A stretch of DNA of 64,000 nucleotides from the NCBI GenBank assembly GCA_947573485.1, contig CANPGB010000014.1, forward strand, positions 1 through 64,000, given 5' to 3'. Below are positions 31,532 to 40,698 of the stretch, one piece after another. Numbering within the stretch: the stretch's first letter is position 1; every line of letters begins with the position of its first letter. This stretch comes from an uncultured Porphyromonadaceae bacterium (lineage in GTDB: Bacteria > Bacteroidota > Bacteroidia > Bacteroidales > Muribaculaceae). The position numbers and the translations under genes are program-made. Under the pieces are notes generated by a model. The model saw only the letters and a list, made by a program, of their open reading frames with translations. It ran no database searches and had not been told where the DNA came from.

Positions 31532-33015
31532 GATCCAATACCAATAATTTTTTCAACCCACTTTTTGTATTCCGCCACACCCGGGAATCCTGTCTGTGCC
31601 TGCACGAGTTCATGGGAGCGATTGAATATTAAATACGAAGGAAATGCTATAAGGCCATACTCTGCTCCCAGTGTTTCAGAATCCTCTTTGCATATGCGGA
31701 GATTGACGCCATCCATGTCGGCCGTGCGTCGTTCCCACTCATCGAAATCCGATGATTCGTCGCTAATATAAAGGAATACGATGTCGGACTCGGGCAGTTC
31801 TTTCCGTAGTATCTCGGTTTTGGCAATGGCGTCGAGGCAAGGACTGCACCAAGTGTTCCACAAATCCACTATTACGGGTTTCCCTTTATACATCTTATCG
31901 ATGTAACGTTTCAAATTGAAGCTGACAGCCGAAAGGTCGAGTACATTTGACTTCTTGGCGCCTGATGCCATAAGTTTAGCGTTCTTACCTATTATTATTT
32001 TGTCAAGGTCATTGCCGGAGAAACCTGTCAGAACATTCGATATCTGGGTTGCTGAAAGGGGCTGCCGATGAATGTCAATCTGCTCAACATACGACATTGC
32101 AGCAAGCAGATCAAGGAGCAACTGAGAAGGATTGGAAACAGCCGTCAACATTTTTTCCTTAGCCCGTGCCTGCCATTGAGCTACAGGTTCCTCTCCAATT
32201 TTTCCGAAACCGCCCTCAGGAAAACGAAGAAGTGCATAGATAAACGACTTCATACCGTTGTATGGCAACCGCATCAAAAGCGAGGTCGAATAATCTAAAT
32301 TGTCAAGAAATGAATACGATTCCATGGGCGGCTCCTCTACTGTTATCCCGTTCAACCGCGCTGCTATAGCAGTGTAGGGAATCGTATTACGCGCTGCATA
32401 GATAGTCTTAAGGCTGTTAACAAACCACTCCGGCGTATTGTCGGGAAGCTCTTCACCTTCGAGTGCATATTTCATCATTTCAGGGAATTGCACAGTCTTC
32501 TCGAAATCCCTCACACGTTCCCAAGAGTCGTACATTTCAGCAGGCACGACAACCGTGTTCTCCAATGATGTAAAGCGTAAGAAAATGGTATTCAGACGTC
32601 GCCAATCCTCTTTTGAAAGCGCATAAGGGTCGCTCGACCTATCTTCTGTAAAAATATAATCGTGGCCAATGGTAAACGTCAGTTCAACGGGTGTATCCTG
32701 ATAAAGGATAGCCATATAACCAAACCCCTTGGAGTCACACTCGAAGCGAATACCAACAACTTCCTGAAGTTGTTCAAGCGGTACCTCGCCTGAAAATACG
32801 TTGCCGTGTCCCTCAAGTTTGAACGTCAGATTGTCGTAAGCATCTACGAAAACAGGAGCAGTATCTACCCAGACGACAGCGTTGTCGATATTCACAGAAT
32901 CAGCATGGTTGATGATAACAGATAGTCTGGCGGTGCCTGTTTTTATATTATTCTCAATCGCAGAACAATAAAAAGAGAGCAGCCCAACGATTAAGAGGAT
33001 AGTGATTCGGCTCAT
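31528..33015 (-). CDS. Secreted TlpA/thioredoxin-fold protein (495 aa)
   Basis: The ATG at 33015 gives a signal peptide (MSRITILLIVGLLSFYCSA). A long N-terminal region of beta and helical character (about 25-350) precedes a C-terminal thioredoxin domain with KPVIVDLWNTWCSPCLDAI (CxxC near 386-389) and GAEYGLIAFPSYLIF carrying the cis-Pro. It likely acts as a periplasmic disulfide reductase of the TlpA/ResA type common in Bacteroidetes. The 3' end of the gene runs into a REP. Confidence 0.75.
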   Translation of the reverse strand: MSRITILLIVGLLSFYCSAIENNIKTGTARLSVIINHADSVNIDNAVVWVDTAPVFVDAYDNLTFKLEGHGNVFSGEVPLEQLQEVVGIRFECDSKGFGYMAILYQDTPVELTFTIGHDYIFTEDRSSDPYALSKEDWRRLNTIFLRFTSLENTVVVPAEMYDSWERVRDFEKTVQFPEMMKYALEGEELPDNTPEWFVNSLKTIYAARNTIPYTAIAARLNGITVEEPPMESYSFLDNLDYSTSLLMRLPYNGMKSFIYALLRFPEGGFGKIGEEPVAQWQARAKEKMLTAVSNPSQLLLDLLAAMSYVEQIDIHRQPLSATQISNVLTGFSGNDLDKIIIGKNAKLMASGAKKSNVLDLSAVSFNLKRYIDKMYKGKPVIVDLWNTWCSPCLDAIAKTEILRKELPESDIVFLYISDESSDFDEWERRTADMDGVNLRICKEDSETLGAEYGLIAFPSYLIFNRSHELVQAQTGFPGVAEYKKWVEKIIGIGS

Positions 33016-33330
33016 ATGGTTTAGGGTTAAAGTTTGGCTTATTCCTTTCTTTGCAAAGAAACAACTAAATTTCCAACCCTCCAAATATTACGTAAAAAAT
33101 AATGTAATGAAAATCAACGCAAAACACATGTTCAAGCCTTCGGCTTGCAATTATCGCCGCATGGAGCGCAAGCCTCCGGCTTGCGATTATCGCCAATTGG
33201 ACCGTAAGCCTCCGGCTTGCGATTATCGCAGGAGTTACTGTTATCAATATTCTCGCTCTTTTTATTCATTATATCGTTTTTGTTATTTTCGCAAGCCGGA
33301 GGCTTACGATCCAATCCAAAGGCTTACGGT
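33016..33330. repeat. Intergenic region with REP cluster 3
   Basis: No gene. REPs at 33132-33149 (loop variant CAAGCCTTCGGCTTG), 33166-33184, 33204-33222 and inverted 33289-33307. The unit 33204-33310 repeats that of cluster 2. Short open frames over the region translate the repeats (KPEAYGP, KPEACAP) and are not genes. Confidence 0.8.
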
Positions 33331-34092
33331 TCAATTGGCAATAATCTTGTCTGATAAAACCTCGATATCGGCTCCGTCGATATTGGTGAGCAGGTAGGTA
33401 TTCTCGAAATCAATGCGCAGGCCCGACAATTGCCGGTCGGCCCGGTTATGTTCCCAATGGCAGCGCAGCACGCCAATGAAAGCGAGTGTGAATAAGCTGC
33501 CGTCCCGCGCCCGTAGTCCGAGTTCTATACGCTCGTCGTCTTCAACATAATTGAGGTAGGCGAGGCTGTAGTCGGCAATGCGCGATGCGAGTTGGCCAAG
33601 CTGAGTGCCATTGACAACACGCTCAAGGGCGACGGGATTAATACCGCCGTCATACTTCATATAAGCCCGCTCGTAACTCGCGGCTTCGTCGAAAGCCCGC
33701 AGCACATATTCGATTTCGCCTTCATGCAGCAGCTTTGGATAAGGCGAGGGCTTGAACTCGGTGTGGTAGTAGAGGCTGCCCCGCTGAAGCGGTTTGAAAG
33801 GGATGGGCGCACACTGTAGTACCCGCAGGCGCATCCACGGGATGCGGGAGTGTGTTTTCGGCCATTTACGGAGGTCGTTTCGCGGATTGGCTTCGCTGAA
33901 ATCAAGGTGATTATCTTCTATCTCAAGTTTGCCTGTAAGCTGGCAGACGGGGCTCGACACATAGATAAACACAATGTCGCCGATCTCGAACTTGAAGCGC
34001 GAGAACGTGGGCCAGTCGAGTGTCTCTCCCGGAACGAGCGCCTCTGCCATCCTGAAGTGCTCGGGTTTGCTTGTAAATACCCAGTATCTCAT
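33331..34092 (-). CDS. EVE/PUA-like domain protein with C-terminal extension (253 aa)
   Basis: The N-terminal about 140 residues (MRYWVFTSKPEHFRMAEAL, EIGDIVFIYVSSPVC, WMRLRVLQCAPIPFKPLQRG) align by eye with the EVE-like protein at 29537-29968. The C-terminal about 110 residues add a helical and beta part (EDDERIELGLRARDGSLFTL and onward) not seen in that paralogue. It overlaps the ZIP transporter stop by four bases. The ligand and role are unknown. Confidence 0.6.
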   Translation of the reverse strand: MRYWVFTSKPEHFRMAEALVPGETLDWPTFSRFKFEIGDIVFIYVSSPVCQLTGKLEIEDNHLDFSEANPRNDLRKWPKTHSRIPWMRLRVLQCAPIPFKPLQRGSLYYHTEFKPSPYPKLLHEGEIEYVLRAFDEAASYERAYMKYDGGINPVALERVVNGTQLGQLASRIADYSLAYLNYVEDDERIELGLRARDGSLFTLAFIGVLRCHWEHNRADRQLSGLRIDFENTYLLTNIDGADIEVLSDKIIAN

Positions 34093-34868
34093 CCTAATAC
34101 AACATCAAGAACCATCATGAGAATAAATCCTACGGCAAAGCCGAGGGTGCCGAGGTCGGAGTGTCGCCCCTCCTGCGTTTCGGGTATAAGTTCCTCGACC
34201 ACGACGTAAAGCATTGCCCCAGCCGCAAAAGAGAGCATATATGGCAAGGCAGGCACAATGAGTTCGGCAAAGATTATGGTTAAGGCAGCTGCAATGGGCT
34301 CTACCACACCGCTTAGCACGCCTATGCCGAAAGCCTTGCCACGACTGTTGCCTGCCGTACGCAGAGGCATCGACACTATCGCGCCCTCGGGGAAGTTCTG
34401 AATTGCAATACCCACCGAGAGTGCGAGAGCGGCCGCCATGGAAATATACGAGCTGTGTTCGAGCGCAGCCGCCAGAGCCACACCCACAGCCATACCCTCG
34501 GGCACGTTGTGAATAGTGACGGCCAAAGCTAATTTTGTGGTGCGCGAGAGCTTGCTCTGCGGCCCCTCGTCTTCATCGCCTGTAAGGTGGTGGTGAGGTG
34601 TTATGCGGTCGAGAATAAGCAGGAAAAGCATACCGGCACCGATTCCGACAGCGGCAGGCACCACACTCATAATTCCCCCGGTGTCACTCATCTCCATGGC
34701 AGGGATAATCAATGACCACACCGAGGCGGCCACCATGACACCGGCGGCAAAACCGAGCATCACCTTCTGAACGCCGGCAGCGAGGCTCTTCTTCATCAAA
34801 TATACCATGGCTGCTCCTGCCGTGGTTCCGGCAAAGGGCACGAGCAAGCCTATCAATAATACTTCCAT
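34089..34868 (-). CDS. ZIP-family divalent metal transporter
   Basis: 259 residues with about eight membrane segments. The family signatures are HNVPEGMAVG (about 118-127) and QNFPEGAIVS (about 155-164), which form the metal path in ZupT-type ZIP proteins. A His-rich loop RITPHHHLTGDEDEG lies before them. It imports zinc or related metals into the cytoplasm. Confidence 0.85.
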   Translation of the reverse strand: MEVLLIGLLVPFAGTTAGAAMVYLMKKSLAAGVQKVMLGFAAGVMVAASVWSLIIPAMEMSDTGGIMSVVPAAVGIGAGMLFLLILDRITPHHHLTGDEDEGPQSKLSRTTKLALAVTIHNVPEGMAVGVALAAALEHSSYISMAAALALSVGIAIQNFPEGAIVSMPLRTAGNSRGKAFGIGVLSGVVEPIAAALTIIFAELIVPALPYMLSFAAGAMLYVVVEELIPETQEGRHSDLGTLGFAVGFILMMVLDVVLG

Positions 34869-34901
34869 AGATTAAAAACGCCACCCGGGCGCGTAATGTT
34901 C

Positions 34902-36311
34902 TCACTCAGGCCAGCACTCGGTCTCGTCGGCAATAGCAGGGATTGTACTGCGCCGATAAGCTGGATCACAACCTGCAAGCCGCTGCCGGCGGTAATCGGC
35001 AAGCAGTGCAAAGGCATAGCGTCCGAGCATAATTATTGCACCGAGGTTGCAAAGAGTCATCAGAGCCATGGTAATATCGGCGAAACCCCACACGAGGTCA
35101 AGCGAAGTAAGGGCACCAAGATAAACTATAGCTGCCACAGCAAGACGGTAGACAGCGATACTGCCCCGCCCTGCCCCGAGATAAATGATATTGGCCTCGC
35201 CGTAATAGTAATTGGCTATAATGCTGGTGAAAGCAAAGAAAAATATGGCCACGCACACAAAAGTGGACCCGTAACTGCCGCCGCCGAGCCCGGCGTCGAT
35301 TGCGTGCTGCGTGAGCACTATCCCGTCGTGACCTCCGGTATAGATACCGCTGCAGAGTATTATAAAAGCAGTGGCAGTGCACACTATGAGCGTGTCGGTA
35401 TACACTCCGAAAGCCTGTATGAGGCCTTGTTTCACAGGGTGACTCACGGCAGCCGTGGCAGCGGCGTTAGGTGTCGAGCCCTCGCCGGCCTCGTTGCTGA
35501 AGAGACCTCGCTTTATACCCATAATCAAAGCCGAGCCGAAAGTGCCACCGAGTACCTCGTCGAAACCGAATGCGTTTTCGCAAATGAGCTTCATAACATA
35601 AGGGAAGCGCTCGGTGTTCATTGCTATAATTATCGCTGCAAGCACTATGTAGGCCACCGCCATGACGGGCACCACAATCTCACTGAAGCGCGACACACGC
35701 CTCACGCCTCCCCACACTATAATTATGGTGAGCAACGCCAGGGCTATGGCTGTAGCCTGGCGGGGAACGCCGAACGACATTGCCATGGCATCGGCCACGG
35801 TATTGCTCTGCACTGAGTTGAACGCGAATCCGAAAGTGAGGGTGATGAGCACGGCGAAAGTTGCCGCCCACCATTTTTTATGCAGACCCTTGGCTATGTA
35901 GTAGGCCGGGCCTCCGATAAAGGAGTGTTTGCCGCGCACTTTGAAGAGCTGCGCGAGGGTCGATTCAACAAAGGCGCTCGCGGCTCCGAGGAGGGCTATC
36001 ACCCACATCCAGAATACGGCACCCGGGCCACCTACGGCTATGGCCGTGGCTACTCCGGCAAGGTTACCCGTACCCACACGCGAGGCTATGGATAGCGCAA
36101 AGGCCTGAAACGAACTTATCGAGCCGTGCGTGCCACCCGTATTACCGCGCTTACCCGAGCGCAGAAGCAGCCGCAGCATTTCGCCAACCATTACAAACTG
36201 CACGCCGCGGGCGCGGAGTGTGAAATAGAGCGCTGCCACCAACAGGAGCGCTACAAGGACGTAGTCGGTGAGAACGCCGCTCACGGCGCCAACTATCTGC
36301 GTAAGATTCAT
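34902..36311 (-). CDS. AGCS-family alanine/glycine:cation symporter
   Basis: 469 residues, about eleven membrane segments. Characteristic stretches are SRVGTGNLAGVATAIAVGGP (about 72-91), FWMWVIALLGAASAFVESTLA, and FSNEAGEGSTPNAAATA (about 270). These define the sodium:alanine symporter family. It takes up small amino acids with Na+. No operon partner is close. Confidence 0.9.
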   Translation of the reverse strand: MNLTQIVGAVSGVLTDYVLVALLLVAALYFTLRARGVQFVMVGEMLRLLLRSGKRGNTGGTHGSISSFQAFALSIASRVGTGNLAGVATAIAVGGPGAVFWMWVIALLGAASAFVESTLAQLFKVRGKHSFIGGPAYYIAKGLHKKWWAATFAVLITLTFGFAFNSVQSNTVADAMAMSFGVPRQATAIALALLTIIIVWGGVRRVSRFSEIVVPVMAVAYIVLAAIIIAMNTERFPYVMKLICENAFGFDEVLGGTFGSALIMGIKRGLFSNEAGEGSTPNAAATAAVSHPVKQGLIQAFGVYTDTLIVCTATAFIILCSGIYTGGHDGIVLTQHAIDAGLGGGSYGSTFVCVAIFFFAFTSIIANYYYGEANIIYLGAGRGSIAVYRLAVAAIVYLGALTSLDLVWGFADITMALMTLCNLGAIIMLGRYAFALLADYRRQRLAGCDPAYRRSTIPAIADETECWPE

Positions 36312-36333
36312 TGTCGGAGTGGGTGAGAAAAAG

Positions 36334-36366
36334 AGAGTGCGGCTCCCGGGCCGGGCGCCGCACTCT
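36334..36366 (-). terminator. Intrinsic terminator after the DPP III gene
   Basis: AGAGTGCGGC (36334-36343) pairs with GCCGCACTCT (36357-36366). It lies between the symporter start and the peptidase stop. On the minus strand it is followed by CTTTTTCTC. Confidence 0.75.
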
Positions 36367-36373
36367 TTGTGAA

Positions 36374-38398
36374 TCAGTGTTTCTTGAGGCCGTTGTAGTC
36401 GCGGCTGTAGCGTAGCATCTGCTCGGGATAACCTTCGGTGTACGATACCTTGACGTCGGTAATCTTGCCATTGGCATCGCGCTCGGCGGTGTACACAGGG
36501 TTAACAAAGCCCTTGTAGGGAGCTATCGAGAGGGTTGCGTAGCGGTCGAGGACTTCTTTGTGGAGCTCGGGGTCTACCTTCACAGCATACGTCTCAACGA
36601 GGTTCTGGGCGGCATCGTAGTCGCCGGTAGAGCGTATGCGCTGGATTTCTGCAAGGAGTTCGCCGAAGAGGCCGCGCAGTGCCTGATAGTCGTTGATTTG
36701 GATGAAAGTCTTGCCGTCGCGCTTGACGAGTTCAATCACATTTGCGTCCTTGCCCTTCTCATAGCACCACTCGGCAATGAGTTTGCGGTTGCGCATGTGA
36801 GCTTCCTCAACATCCTTGCCGGGCTCTATGCGCATGAGCTGCGTCATCATACCGTTGAGGATATATTTGTAGTACTCGGCCTTGTAGGCATCGGGGTTAT
36901 CGAGCAGACCTATTTCAAGAAGCTTCGGGTCGGCAAGATAATAGAGGGCGAAGAGGTCGGCACGGGCTTCCTCGATAGTGGAGCCGTGAGCCTTGAGGGC
37001 GTCGGGGTCAACACCGGGCAGGAGCTTGCCCGAACCGTGGCCAAGGCACTCGTGAAGGTCGGTGTGGAGGTTATCGGTAATGAAGAGGTAGTTGTCGAGG
37101 AGCTCGCGTGTGGGCTGGTCGATAACAAATTCTTCGTTGAAGCCGTCGCCATGCGAGGCAGCGTCGTAAGCCTGTGTGATGTTCTCGAGGGTCACCGACT
37201 TCGAGCCGTGTGCTGCGCGGATCCAGTTGGCGTTAGGCAGGTTGATGCCGATGGGAGTGGCGGGATAAGCATCACCGGCGAGGATAGCTGCGGTGATAAC
37301 CTTGGCCGATACACCTTTCACTTTCTCTTTCTTGAAGCGGGCGTCGACAGGCGAGTTGTTCTCGAACCACTGGGCGTTCGACGAGAGAATCTCGGTGCGC
37401 TCGCTGGCGGGGATGTTCTTGAAGTTAACAATCGACTCCCAGCTGCCGGTCATGCCCAGAGGGTCGCCGTAGCTCTCGATGAAGCCGTTGATGAAGTCGA
37501 CCTGCGATGCGGTGTCTTCGGCCCACTCAATCGAATATTTGTCGAAGTCGGCGAGGTCGCCTGTAGTGTAGAAGTTGATGAGCGATTCAATAATCTGCTT
37601 CTGAGCGGGGTTCTCGGCATAAGCCTTGGCGCTGTCGAGGTTGGCCACGATGTGCTCTATAGCCTCGGTGTAGAGGCCGCCTAAGCGGTAGCGGTCTTCG
37701 ACAATCTTGCCGTTCTCCTTGCGGATGCGGCTGTTGAGACCGTAGGATATAGGAGTGAGGTCGTTGGGCTTCTTGATAGAGTTGAAGTAATCTTCAACTT
37801 CTTTCTGAGTCACGCCTTTCTCATACATGTTGTTGGCGCTGGTGGCAATGAGGTCGGCACCCTCGGCCTGGTTCACGCGCTTAGCATCGAGAGTGGGGTT
37901 GAAGATAAGTTCAACGAGCTCGGCAGTATTGTCGGGGGCAGTGCCTTCGGGGAGAGCCATAATCTGCTCTTCAAGGAAAGCGCGCGAGAACTCGGGCACG
38001 AACTTATCGGTGCTGTAGTGGTGGTGTATACCGTTACCGAACCACACCTGCTTCACATAGGTCTCGAAAGCCTTGTAGTCGGCGTCGTTGCGGTCGCCGC
38101 TATAGTTTGTGTACACAGCCTCGAGGAGGTCGCGCATGTCAAGGTTCGAGGCATTGTTCTGGTCCCAGAGGATGTCGCGGCCCCAGATAGCAGCTTCGGT
38201 AAGGTAGTAAACGAGAATTTTTTGATTGAGAGTCAGACTGTCGAAATCGGGCACCTTGTAGCGGAGTACCTCGATGTCGGCGAAACGGTCAACATGGTAG
38301 TTGAAATCGTCGTCGGGAGCAGCCTTCTGCGCCGTGCGGGAGCAGGAAGGTGCCATCAGCATTGTAGCCATTGCTGCAGCGATAAATAGTTTTTTCAT
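36374..38398 (-). CDS. Dipeptidyl peptidase III (M49), lipoprotein
   Basis: The ATG at 38398 gives 674 residues with a lipoprotein signal (MKKLFIAAAMATMLMAPSCS, Cys at 19). The M49 zinc motif HECLGH (HEXXGH) occurs near 460 and the partner EEARAD about 30 residues later. The family cleaves dipeptides from peptide N-termini. Bacteroidetes homologues are usually about 670-710 residues. Location is likely periplasmic or outer membrane. Confidence 0.85.
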   Translation of the reverse strand: MKKLFIAAAMATMLMAPSCSRTAQKAAPDDDFNYHVDRFADIEVLRYKVPDFDSLTLNQKILVYYLTEAAIWGRDILWDQNNASNLDMRDLLEAVYTNYSGDRNDADYKAFETYVKQVWFGNGIHHHYSTDKFVPEFSRAFLEEQIMALPEGTAPDNTAELVELIFNPTLDAKRVNQAEGADLIATSANNMYEKGVTQKEVEDYFNSIKKPNDLTPISYGLNSRIRKENGKIVEDRYRLGGLYTEAIEHIVANLDSAKAYAENPAQKQIIESLINFYTTGDLADFDKYSIEWAEDTASQVDFINGFIESYGDPLGMTGSWESIVNFKNIPASERTEILSSNAQWFENNSPVDARFKKEKVKGVSAKVITAAILAGDAYPATPIGINLPNANWIRAAHGSKSVTLENITQAYDAASHGDGFNEEFVIDQPTRELLDNYLFITDNLHTDLHECLGHGSGKLLPGVDPDALKAHGSTIEEARADLFALYYLADPKLLEIGLLDNPDAYKAEYYKYILNGMMTQLMRIEPGKDVEEAHMRNRKLIAEWCYEKGKDANVIELVKRDGKTFIQINDYQALRGLFGELLAEIQRIRSTGDYDAAQNLVETYAVKVDPELHKEVLDRYATLSIAPYKGFVNPVYTAERDANGKITDVKVSYTEGYPEQMLRYSRDYNGLKKH

Positions 38399-38461
38399 TT
38401 TATATTGGCGATAATTATCTTCGTTCGGCAAAGATAAGCTTTTTGTCGCACAAAAACAAAG

Positions 38462-38488
38462 AAAAAGAGGTGCTCTCACGAGTACCTC
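38462..38488 (-). terminator. Intrinsic terminator after sodB
   Basis: On the minus strand GAGGTACTC, GTGA loop, GAGCACCTC, then TTTTTC (38488-38462). It lies 54 bases after the superoxide dismutase stop. Confidence 0.75.
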
Positions 38489-38541
38489 CCTTTCCATTCA
38501 TCACATTATGCTTAATTTAAAGTGCTTTCAGTTGTAGGTTT

Positions 38542-39123
38542 TCAGTAGCGGCTTTCTACAGTCTCCCAGTCGACGATGTCCCACAGCTTGTTGAGGGCAT
38601 CGGCACGACGGTTCTGATAGTCAAGATAATAGGCGTGCTCCCATACATCGAAGGTGAGCAGCGGCGTAAGGCCGTCCTGAATAGGATTCTTTGCGTTGGG
38701 GCCCTGGGTTATGAAGAGCTTGCCGCTGTCGTCGCGGCTGAGCCACACCCAGCCCGAGCCGAAGAGGCTCACACCGGCGTCCACAAAGGCTTCTTTGAAT
38801 TTCTCGAAGGAGCCGAAGTCACGGTCGATAGCCTTGCGGAGGTCGCCAGCGGGTTCGCGGCGCCCGTCGGGCGAGAACGTAAAGAAATAGAATATATGGT
38901 TCCATGCCTGCGATGCATTGTTGAAGAGCGGGCCTGTGGCTTTGGCTATGATTTCCTCAAGCTCCTCGTCTTCAAACTCGGTGCCTTTGATAAGCCTGTT
39001 GAGATTGTCGATATAGGCTTTCTCATGCTTTCCATAGTGAAATTCTACGGTGCGACGGCTGATTGCAGGCTCGAGGGCATCTTCAGCATAGGGTAATTCG
39101 GGTTGTTCGTATATCATACTCAT
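38542..39123 (-). CDS. sodB: Fe/Mn superoxide dismutase
   Basis: 193 residues with all metal-ligand regions: His in FHYGKHEKAY (about 29), His in SQAWNHIFYF (about 76), and Asp and His in TFDVWEHAYYLDY (about 158-162). GSGWVWL and QDGLTPLL are also typical. It converts superoxide to H2O2 and O2, a common oxygen defence in Bacteroidales. ATG codons 1 and 3 are both possible starts. Confidence 0.92.
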   Translation of the reverse strand: MSMIYEQPELPYAEDALEPAISRRTVEFHYGKHEKAYIDNLNRLIKGTEFEDEELEEIIAKATGPLFNNASQAWNHIFYFFTFSPDGRREPAGDLRKAIDRDFGSFEKFKEAFVDAGVSLFGSGWVWLSRDDSGKLFITQGPNAKNPIQDGLTPLLTFDVWEHAYYLDYQNRRADALNKLWDIVDWETVESRY

Positions 39124-39224
39124 AGTGTTTTTCGTTTAAGTTACTTATTAAACATCACCACCCGCTACATAGTTCGGCCGAAAACCTTATTTTACATATG
39201 TTAAACACGGTTTTATGAAATTAT

Positions 39225-39240
39225 TTGACTAAATTTGAGC
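39225..39240 (+). promoter_or_regulatory. Promoter deciding the NlpC/P60 gene start
   Basis: TAAATTTG (39230-39237) matches the TAnnTTTG -7 box. Transcription would start near 39244, so an in-frame TTG at 39225 cannot be the start and the GTG at 39258 is favoured. The -33 element is weak. Confidence 0.45.
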
Positions 39241-39257
39241 CGTCAATCCATACCCCC

Positions 39258-40106
39258 GTGCGCCGACTCGCCTTATATACAGCCTTAGCTCTGCTCTGCC
39301 TCTCGTGCGGCACACGCCGCACAGCCACACGAGTGCCCGACGACGGGGGTGCCTCCTACCGCGGCGAAGAGCTCTACGGCAGTAAGGATAAGAAGAATAA
39401 CGGCGGCAAAGGGCTGCCCCCAAAGTTAGCGCTGTCTATTGAGCGCGAAGCCCGCTCGTGGCTCGGTACAAAATACCGCTACGGAGGCAAAGAGCGTAGC
39501 GGCACCGACTGCTCGGGCATGGTAATGGTGGTTTTCGAGAAAGCCGCCGACGTGAAGCTGCCGCGCGACTCGCGCTCGCAGCAGGCATGGTGCAAACCGC
39601 TGCGCCGCTCCGAGCTTGCCAAAGGCGACCTCGTGTTCTTCGCCTCCAAGAGCGGTGGCAGCCGTGTGAGCCATGTGGGCATTTATTTAGGCGACGGCGA
39701 TTTCATACACGCATCAAGCTCGCGCGGGGTAATAATAAGCAATCTCTCGCAGGATTATTACGCGCGTCACTTTCACTCGGCAGGTCGTGTAGGCGCTCTT
39801 GAAAAAGACCTCAAGGGCAGCAAGGCTGAGAAAGAAGAGAATATAATGAAAGAGGAGGTGCCGGAAATAAGTCTCGACGATTTCTTGGCTCAAACCACTC
39901 CGGCTCCGGAGATTATAGAGGCGCCCTTGCCCGCTCAGAGGCCGTCGCAGCACATCCGCCGCAAGGTTTTTGAGATAGTTGAGTGCGACTCCGACTCTAT
40001 TGCCCTACCCGCCCCACAACAAACAACATCGGCCGACACCCTGCGGGCACCGGCCGATGATGCTGATTCGATACGCGCCGAAGTCAGGCGCGCAATGAGT
40101 TTTTAG
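39258..40106 (+). CDS. NlpC/P60 family lipoprotein endopeptidase
   Basis: Starting at GTG 39258 the protein is about 282 residues with a short lipoprotein signal (MRRLALYTALALLCLSC). The NlpC/P60 domain (about 60-175) has the catalytic Cys in GTDCSGM, His in VSHVGIYLG and the third polar residue in FIHASSSRG. It cuts peptidoglycan stem peptides in the periplasm. The C-terminal about 100 residues are low-complexity, acidic and Ala/Pro-rich. Its end overlaps the convergent DUF3332 gene by four bases. Confidence 0.82.
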   Translation: MRRLALYTALALLCLSCGTRRTATRVPDDGGASYRGEELYGSKDKKNNGGKGLPPKLALSIEREARSWLGTKYRYGGKERSGTDCSGMVMVVFEKAADVKLPRDSRSQQAWCKPLRRSELAKGDLVFFASKSGGSRVSHVGIYLGDGDFIHASSSRGVIISNLSQDYYARHFHSAGRVGALEKDLKGSKAEKEENIMKEEVPEISLDDFLAQTTPAPEIIEAPLPAQRPSQHIRRKVFEIVECDSDSIALPAPQQTTSADTLRAPADDADSIRAEVRRAMSF

Positions 40107-40657
40107 CGCGAAGCGAAGCTGCTGCCAGCGTTCACAATCTGGCTGTAGGCATATACACCTGCCTGCGAGATTTCCACAGTGGTATAGTCGTTGCCTGTGC
40201 CCACCGGTACGCGCACGTGGTTGTCGTCGACAAACGAGAAGAGCACGTGGCTCTCGCCGTTCACCTCATAGCTCCACTCCTGGCGCTCGGTGTTGAAGTC
40301 GAGGCGCACCTTGCTGCCGTCGTTGCAGCTGATCACGTCGTAGCCCTTGCCGTCGCATTTCACGAGATAGCGGCCATCGGAGCCTTCGATTACTTTTTCG
40401 CCCTTGGCCATGGGGTTTGAGCCGCTCCAGAACTCGATGCTGTTGAGCACGAGCACGTCGGCGAGGCACGATACCTCATACACGGGAAGCACCCAGAAGC
40501 AGAAGAACACGAGCTCGTTGAGGAACTTGTTGCCTACATGCTGGTTCCAGCCCAGGAGGCGGTTTGTGAGCGAGAAGCTGCCGATACACGAGGGTGTGGT
40601 AATGGTTGTGAGGCAGAGAAGACCTGCCACAGCGGCGGTAATGACTTTTCTTTTCAT
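40103..40657 (-). CDS. DUF3332-family protein (184 aa)
   Basis: The ATG at 40657 gives a signal-like N-terminus with Cys (MKRKVITAAVAGLLCLTTIT, PSCIGSF), then the DUF3332 features SLTNRLLGWNQHVGNKFLNE and FWVLPVYEVSCLADVLVLNS plus FWSGSNPM. The rest is beta-rich. The family is common in Bacteroidetes with unknown function. An upstream in-frame extension lies inside the preceding gene and is rejected. Confidence 0.85.
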   Translation of the reverse strand: MKRKVITAAVAGLLCLTTITTPSCIGSFSLTNRLLGWNQHVGNKFLNELVFFCFWVLPVYEVSCLADVLVLNSIEFWSGSNPMAKGEKVIEGSDGRYLVKCDGKGYDVISCNDGSKVRLDFNTERQEWSYEVNGESHVLFSFVDDNHVRVPVGTGNDYTTVEISQAGVYAYSQIVNAGSSFASR

Positions 40658-40698
40658 TAGATTAAGTATTAATGTTAATTCAAGTGATTTTGAGGTTT

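Noticed and set aside
30127-33307. The regularly recurring palindromes could be taken for a CRISPR array.
   Set aside because: Spacing is irregular, the units face both directions, the spacers repeat between clusters, and no cas gene is present. They fit REPs of a RAYT system.
39225-39257. TTG start for the NlpC/P60 lipoprotein.
   Set aside because: It would lie upstream of the predicted transcription start and adds residues before a normal lipoprotein signal.
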